Shown in pieces: positions 60,454 through 64,000 of a stretch of DNA of 64,000 nt. The DNA is taken from assembly GCF_964355755.1 (NCBI RefSeq), contig NC_092672.1:37258501-37322500 (forward strand). Direction: 5' to 3'. The notes under the pieces are model-generated. The model saw nothing but the letters and a program-made list of their open reading frames with translations, searched no databases and was not told the DNA's origin. Source of the stretch: Antedon mediterranea. Its lineage: Eukaryota > Echinodermata > Crinoidea > Comatulida > Antedonidae. The translations under genes were made by a program, and so were the position numbers. Each line of letters starts with the position of its first letter. Positions within the stretch are counted from its first letter, which is position 1.

Positions 60454-61149
60454 AATTAACGCATCAAACACTATTGCATGGAACAACACTATTGATGGAA
60501 CAACAACACTATTGAATGGAACAACAACACTATTGAATGGAAAACGACACTACTTCAGTAAGAAACCGACAACTCCAATGAAGATACAGCTTAACCTTGT
60601 GTATAGCAGGCCCCATGTTTAATTAGAATCCAGAATCCATTGTCCCGGTGAACTCTTTACTTTATAAGAAGACATTAACATTATCTTGGTGGTATTGCTG
60701 TCTTAATAAAATAATTGTATCTTCTTGTATCACCGACTTTACATTTCACTTTAAAAACATGTTATGTTTGTATTATTAAAGACATTTTATTCTAAAGCGA
60801 TCTCACTTGTCAGCACGTTGGCACTCTCAGTGAACGTGGTTTGTTTTATTATTAATATTTATTGGTCAAGTACGGCCATATGTCGTGCTTACTCACATCT
60901 ATGCTCGTAAAAGTATATTAATTTAATCCTTTGGCAAAATATTAAATTAGGACTGTTCTGATAGAAACAAATTACTGTCTGTTTGGAGTTAATTGAGAAG
61001 AGGAATGTGGTATTCATATACAGCGCGTTGTTCCTTTCTGGGAGCGCGTGCGCAGATTGTCATTTCGTATGGTTTGTGAACTGGATGTATAGTGTGGAAA
61101 ACGTGTATTTCTTGTAGTTTCTTTATTTAAGTGTGCTTCTTATTTTAAG
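60454..61149. other. Intergenic region C to D with promoter of copy D
   Basis: It contains five diverged CAACACTATTGAATGGAA units (60,466-60,552). From about 60,980 it matches the region before copy C. An NRF-1-like GCGCGTGCGCA lies at 61,044-61,054. The non-coding first exon ends at 61,149. Confidence 0.5.
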
Positions 61150-61362
61150 GTAAGATATTTATTAATAATGTGGTGACAATCTTACATTAGATGTAAAAAA
61201 GTCAAATCAACTTTAAACAAGTAAACCAAAACTTATCTGTCAAATTTGGTAAATTGTCACCAAAAATAAAATAGGCCTATATAACAAAACTTATTATTTT
61301 ATCCGATTTAAGTCCGTTGATTTCATTCCGTTTGATATTTTTGTTTCTTTACAATCTCTAGT

Positions 61363-63998
61363 ATGGAGGTAAGTGTACACATCAAGAAGAAAATAATCTT
61401 GATAAGCACCCTTGTTGAAAGTTTTATATTAGGAGGACCGGCGTATGGATGGCCATCTCTTGTCTTTGTCCTCCGGGACAGGGGCTACTTCAGCGATTTA
61501 TGTGTGAACAGTGAACAGGTCACATATATTGGTAACAACAGTTCATCTGATCAGAATATTGATTCTGGTTATCCGACATGCACAGAACAGGACGCACGCC
61601 TTCAGCTTGTATTTATCATCGGAATATTTGGGCACAACTCCGGTGCACTGATATTTGGTTTTATTTACGATAAATTCGGCTACAGAATAGCAAGAATAAT
61701 CAGCAGGTTTGTATAAAAACTGTCTATTATAACTACAACAACCATAAACGACCTAATTTCGTTTTAATAATAAAACTTTAAACTCGTCACCAATGTCGAG
61801 TTTAATATCTAGTTCGATGCTTTGAGCAAAGGCAATGAAACCGTTAAAATATCAAGAAAATATCAATGTTTCTACAACAAAATTGTTTTTGTCACAATGC
61901 TTTTGAATAATAATTAAGTATAAATTCATTTTTTTAAATAAGAAACTATATTATTATTTCTTTTTTTGTGTAGTATACTCATTCTGTTAGCATGTCTGCT
62001 ATTTGCATTTAGCGGACCATCAACATCCAATCTCACTTTTATTGCATTACATCTTTTGGCAACTGGAAGTTCCAATCTCATTGTAACAAATACACAGGTA
62101 ATTTAGTAAAACATAATATTCTTTGTGATAAGGTATTTTTTCCTGAATAAAAAACTATGTAAATGAACCTACTTTTTTTAAAAATAAAACAAACTATATT
62201 CAGCCAATAACTATATAATTGTATATAGATCAAAATGTAAAGGAAGAAAGCAAATGTATGAAATGTTCCAAATGTTTTCTTGACAATTACTTCATTTTTT
62301 CTAAAGGTTGGAAATATCTTCGGTAACCGTCGTTCAACTGTTATTGGGCTTATTTCTGGCGCGTGTGGATCGTCTGCCGTCATAATGGTTTTTATACAGG
62401 TTTGTGGTCATACTTTACTAGACAAAGCAATTGTGTACATTACATACGGTTAATTAAGTATGTACGGTTAATTAAGTATGTACGGTTAATTAAGTATGTA
62501 CGGTTAATTAAGTATGTACGGTTAATTAAGTATGTACGGTTAATTAAGTATGTACGGTTAATTAAGTATGTACGGTTAATTAAGTATGTACGGTTAAGTT
62601 CGTAGCCTACTAACTCTGTATGGTTTAAGTATCATCTAACTCTACTGTTTAAGTTCCATTTTAATAATATCAACATTTTTGTTTCTTTTTTTAGATTGCT
62701 TACAATGCAGGGATATCAATGATGGCAAGTTTCTCCTTTTTAGCTGGGTTAACTGTCTTCTTTACCATTAACACAGTATTATTGCCGAAATACAAGTTTC
62801 CTTGGCCTGTACCAACTGATTTGGAAAATAGGATGCAAGTGGCTACAATGTATGGTGGTACTAATGCAAATCAGTTTAATGGTAAGCAGTTTAAAACATT
62901 AATATAAACAAGACTAAATTGGTCTTTCTATACTAAACACAATCCATTTGTTTTCTTGTTAGCGTCGGGAAGTGATCCAGCCACTACTTCTAACAACGAC
63001 ACATTATGGGTGGATGTTGAATACAAGACACGTTTGAGTTGTCTTTCTTCTCCGATGTTTTTGTTATTTTTGATGTGGTTCTCAATTATTCAACTTATAC
63101 ATCTGTTTTATTTGGGAACTGTAAATCCAAGATTACAGCAACTTACAGGCAACTCTACTGAAGCAAGTAAGTATGTTTTGTCCTAAACAGTGACAGCAAT
63201 TAGACAGTCATGATACGAAAAACTACGAAGATGTTTTGCATAGAAAGTAGTATGGCTGATGCAATTTTTACATTGGTAGATTTAAAAGATAACATTGTAC
63301 TTGCTGATGTAAAGTGAGTCTAGCTCTAAAAACATTTTTCTTACTCGTTCCTGCTCTTTGTAAATTGCTGCTATAACTTACAAATCTTTTCTTTTTCTAG
63401 TTTCAACATACAGTAGCATTTACACAGTTTTATATTCTACTATCATTGTATTTGCGTGGTTATGTGGAGCAGTTGTTGACAGAAATAAGAACAAAGTATC
63501 TAAAGTTAGAAATAACGATTCTAACAACCAAAGTATGTTATGCATGTTTTGGGGTTTTGTTTTAAGTCTTTTTCCTTCTTGTCTTTTTAAAGTATTTCTG
63601 AATCAGAATTGATTTGAGAAATGTTGTAATTTGACTACGCTACAGGACAATCATAACGACACTAACATTTCTTCTTTATAATTTTGAACAATTTGAAGAA
63701 CATTATGAGCTTTCCGACGACCTATATCCACCAAAACTGTCGACTGGAGGTCCGCACAATGATGAAAATAAAAGCTATTATAGATATTCTTTTTTTGGTT
63801 AACAGGCCACAGAATACGTTCTCATTTTAATGATCTTCAAGATTTTATTCCGGCACTTATTATAACCAATCTAGCGACGGCGTTTTTCAATGTCTGTTCG
63901 ATGATACCAATTCTAAAACTTCAAATACTAACATTTATTTTGCAAGTAATGGGAAGGACATTTCTCTATGTCATTATAGCAGCTTTTCTTGCATTAGC
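61363..63998 (+). CDS. slc43a3: SLC43A3-like transporter, copy D (cut by window end)
   Basis: Seven of the expected nine coding exons are inside the window: 61363-61706, 61974-62097, 62307-62399, 62695-62881, 62963-63166, 63401-63532, 63806-63998. The donor of exon 7 is the last two bases of the window. The frame is open throughout (425 codons plus two bases). The sequence is closest to copy C, with MEVSVHIKKKIILISTLVES at the start and GYRIAR where the others have GTRIAR in motif A. Exons 8 and 9 should lie just beyond the right edge. Intron 3 has an 18-bp repeat array at the place where copy C received its RAG1-like insertion. Confidence 0.92.
62445..62588. repeat. Eight perfect 18-bp tandem repeats (TACGGTTAATTAAGTATG)
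   Basis: Eight identical units and a partial ninth lie in intron 3 of copy D. The open frame reading YVRLIK eight times is a by-product. The array occupies the position homologous to the RAG1-like insertion site in copy C, where a single TACGGTTAAG remains on the right side. Confidence 0.95.
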
Positions 63999-64000
63999 GT

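Noticed and set aside
62363-62605. Protein with YVRLIK repeats
   Set aside because: The frame is the translation of an 18-bp intronic tandem repeat between well-defined transporter exons.

Overview
The window is eukaryotic and almost certainly from a marine invertebrate animal. Genes have many GT-AG introns, the DNA is AT-rich, and there are tRNA-derived SINEs, LINE fragments, MITEs and minisatellites. The gene content (nicotinic receptor subunits, SLC43-type transporters, a RAG1-like transposase gene with introns) would suit an invertebrate deuterostome such as an echinoderm. That taxon is an inference, not something read from a marker gene. All gene models below were assembled by hand from splice signals and reading phase. 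The complete models give exon sums divisible by three.

Layout. 1-3.4 kb: non-coding DNA with a 23-24 bp minisatellite, a MITE and a minus-strand SINE. 3.47-12.39 kb: a six-exon nicotinic acetylcholine receptor subunit of alpha type (vicinal cysteines). 12.4-30.9 kb: gene-free DNA dominated by an 8,456-bp array of 151 tandem copies of a 56-bp unit (14,645-23,100), then a MITE cluster, a 262-bp triplication and a SINE. 30.88-36.04 kb: a second six-exon nicotinic receptor subunit of non-alpha type with the same exon plan; one of its introns holds a broken LINE. 37.5-64 kb: four tandem same-strand copies (A-D) of a nine-exon SLC43A3-like major-facilitator transporter; D runs off the end.

The most interesting object lies inside intron 3 of transporter copy C (about 48.62-55.21 kb). 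It is a 6.6-kb insertion carrying a 13-exon, 926-residue open gene with the domain order of vertebrate RAG1: N-terminal cysteine/histidine zinc region, C3HC4 RING, a following Cys/His cluster, then a DDE core. The second Asp lies exactly 19 residues before a CxxC, and an HxxxxH pair precedes the final Glu, as in RAG1 (D708/C727/C730, H937/H942, E962). It could be a RAG1L transposon or a member of the related N-RAG-TP/Chapaev-like group. The exon carrying the second catalytic Asp is duplicated in tandem. The upstream copy keeps splice sites and phase but has lost the Asp, and phase forbids using both. No RAG2-like partner is visible.

Two further mobile elements sit in introns 4 and 5 of the same transporter copy (one with an intact RTE-like reverse transcriptase ORF). 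The transporter's nine coding exons nevertheless remain in frame. Paralogous introns in A, B and D supply near-empty-site comparisons that delimit all three insertions.
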